Below, piece by piece: positions 6,009 through 6,608 of a stretch of DNA of 6,608 nt (its first letter is position 1; every line of letters begins with the position of its first letter). The stretch is from a bacterium (GTDB lineage: Bacteria > SZUA-79 > Acidulodesulfobacterales > Acidulodesulfobacteraceae), in NCBI GenBank assembly GCA_021794335.1, contig JAJYQZ010000312.1, positions 1 through 6,608 of the forward strand, written 5' to 3'. The notes under the pieces are model-generated. The model did not search any database and was not told the origin of the DNA. It worked only from the letters and a program-made list of their open reading frames with translations. The translations under genes and the position numbers were made by a program.

Positions 6009-6608
6009 TTATATTTCTTTTTTAACAAAATTATATAAATCCTGCGGCGATAAGCCTGCCAGCTTGTAAAGGTCTTCCGGTTTGCCGGAAGAACTGTAAA
6101 ACCTTGCACCCAGTTTTCTAAACTTTACGGAGATGCCGTTTTCGGCAAGCAAAGAGCCTATCGCCGTTCCTACACCCGTTTTGACGTTGTGATCCTCGAT
6201 AGTAACTATAAAACCGGTTTTTGCGGCAAGGCGCAGGTCTTCAGGGTCTATGTCGCTCGGACAGGAAACATTTAGGAGCATCGGGTTTATTCCGTCTTTT
6301 TTAAGCATTTCGTATCCTTTTAACGCGTGCGTCAGCATATTTCCCGAAGATATTATAGTTAAATCTTTTCCGTTCCTGATAATATCCATTTTTCCGTACC
6401 TAAAATTATAACCCTCTCCGAAAAACGGTTTGTCCTCGCCGTCCAATATAACCGGAATAACCGACCGCCCCATAATCAGCACAAAGTTGCCGGCATTGGA
6501 AGCAATATATCTTACTGCCCTGTCCGTTTGATTTGGGTCCGCCGGCAGAATAACCTTAAATCCAAATGTTGAATTAATCACGCCGAAATAATCGATGCAT
6601 TGGTGTGT
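6009..6608 (-). CDS. tkt: Transketolase, C-terminal part (pyrimidine-binding and C-terminal domains)
   Basis: The gene reads leftward and enters from beyond the right edge: the frame is open to 6608 and the visible product has 199 residues. The GTG at 6579-6581 lies inside the conserved domain and is not the start. The visible chain opens with THQ (residues 1-3), the end of the transketolase GxTHQ motif, then KVILPADPNQTDRA (18-31) and a YNFRYGKMDIIRNGKDLTIISSGN boundary (67-90). The C-terminal domain contains TIEDHNVKTGVGTAIG (136-151) and ends RFYSSSGKPEDLYKLAGLSPQDLYNFV. It transfers two-carbon units between sugar phosphates with thiamine diphosphate in the non-oxidative pentose phosphate pathway. 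Whether this is the tail of a full-length enzyme or of a separate C-terminal subunit, as in many archaea and some bacteria, cannot be told. It converges on zwf. Confidence 0.87.
   Translation of the reverse strand, partial: THQCIDYFGVINSTFGFKVILPADPNQTDRAVRYIASNAGNFVLIMGRSVIPVILDGEDKPFFGEGYNFRYGKMDIIRNGKDLTIISSGNMLTHALKGYEMLKKDGINPMLLNVSCPSDIDPEDLRLAAKTGFIVTIEDHNVKTGVGTAIGSLLAENGISVKFRKLGARFYSSSGKPEDLYKLAGLSPQDLYNFVKKEI

Noticed and set aside
6009..6581. Transketolase fragment as a complete 190-residue gene starting at the GTG at 6579-6581
   Set aside because: The same frame continues to the window edge and encodes THQCIDYFG, which contains the conserved THQ of transketolase. The GTG is an internal valine codon.

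Overview
This window of about 40% G+C suggests an AT-rich, probably anaerobic or microaerophilic bacterium. It uses ATA isoleucine and AGA/AGG arginine codons freely, has a ferredoxin-type 2-oxoacid oxidoreductase subunit, and carries a Thermotoga/Thermus-type [4Fe-4S] uracil-DNA glycosylase. A deltaproteobacterial-type lineage (for example the Sva0485 / acidophilic sulfate-reducer group) would fit. That placement is a low-confidence inference from gene style, not something the sequence proves.

Layout. Positions 1-290 hold the C-terminal end of a 2-oxoacid:ferredoxin oxidoreductase gamma-type subunit (IorB-like). A 97-bp gap follows. From 388 to 4095 five genes lie on the + strand with short gaps of 28-46 bp: a family 4 uracil-DNA glycosylase, a short NfeD-like membrane protein, its usual partner a slipin/stomatin (SPFH) protein, a short-form 6-phosphogluconate dehydrogenase, and a cyclase/kynurenine formamidase-like metal hydrolase. 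A 237-bp gap (4096-4332) contains a 168-bp compound inverted repeat. Glucose-6-phosphate dehydrogenase (zwf) runs from 4333 to 5832. A second copy of the compound repeat (5835-6000) fills nearly the whole gap between zwf and a convergent transketolase gene, whose C-terminal 199 residues are visible on the - strand (6009-6608).

How the genes fit together. zwf, gnd and transketolase supply the two dehydrogenases of the oxidative pentose phosphate pathway and one enzyme of its non-oxidative branch. Both dehydrogenases carry residues that the family associates with NADP+, so NADPH and pentose phosphate supply is the likely output. No recognisable 6-phosphogluconolactonase is present. The only gene of unassigned substrate between the two dehydrogenases is the cyclase-family metal hydrolase.

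The most unusual structure is the pair of compound repeats. Each has an 88-bp dRS3-like core (28-bp arm, 32-bp spacer, 28-bp arm) inside a second, outer inverted repeat of 20-22 bp. The two copies lie in opposite orientation and share layout and spacing, asymmetric linkers included. Yet 13-15 bp of each outer stem is specific to its locus while remaining perfectly self-complementary. That pattern points to a conserved folded structure, or to insertion into the loop of a pre-existing hairpin, rather than to an ordinary element with fixed terminal repeats.
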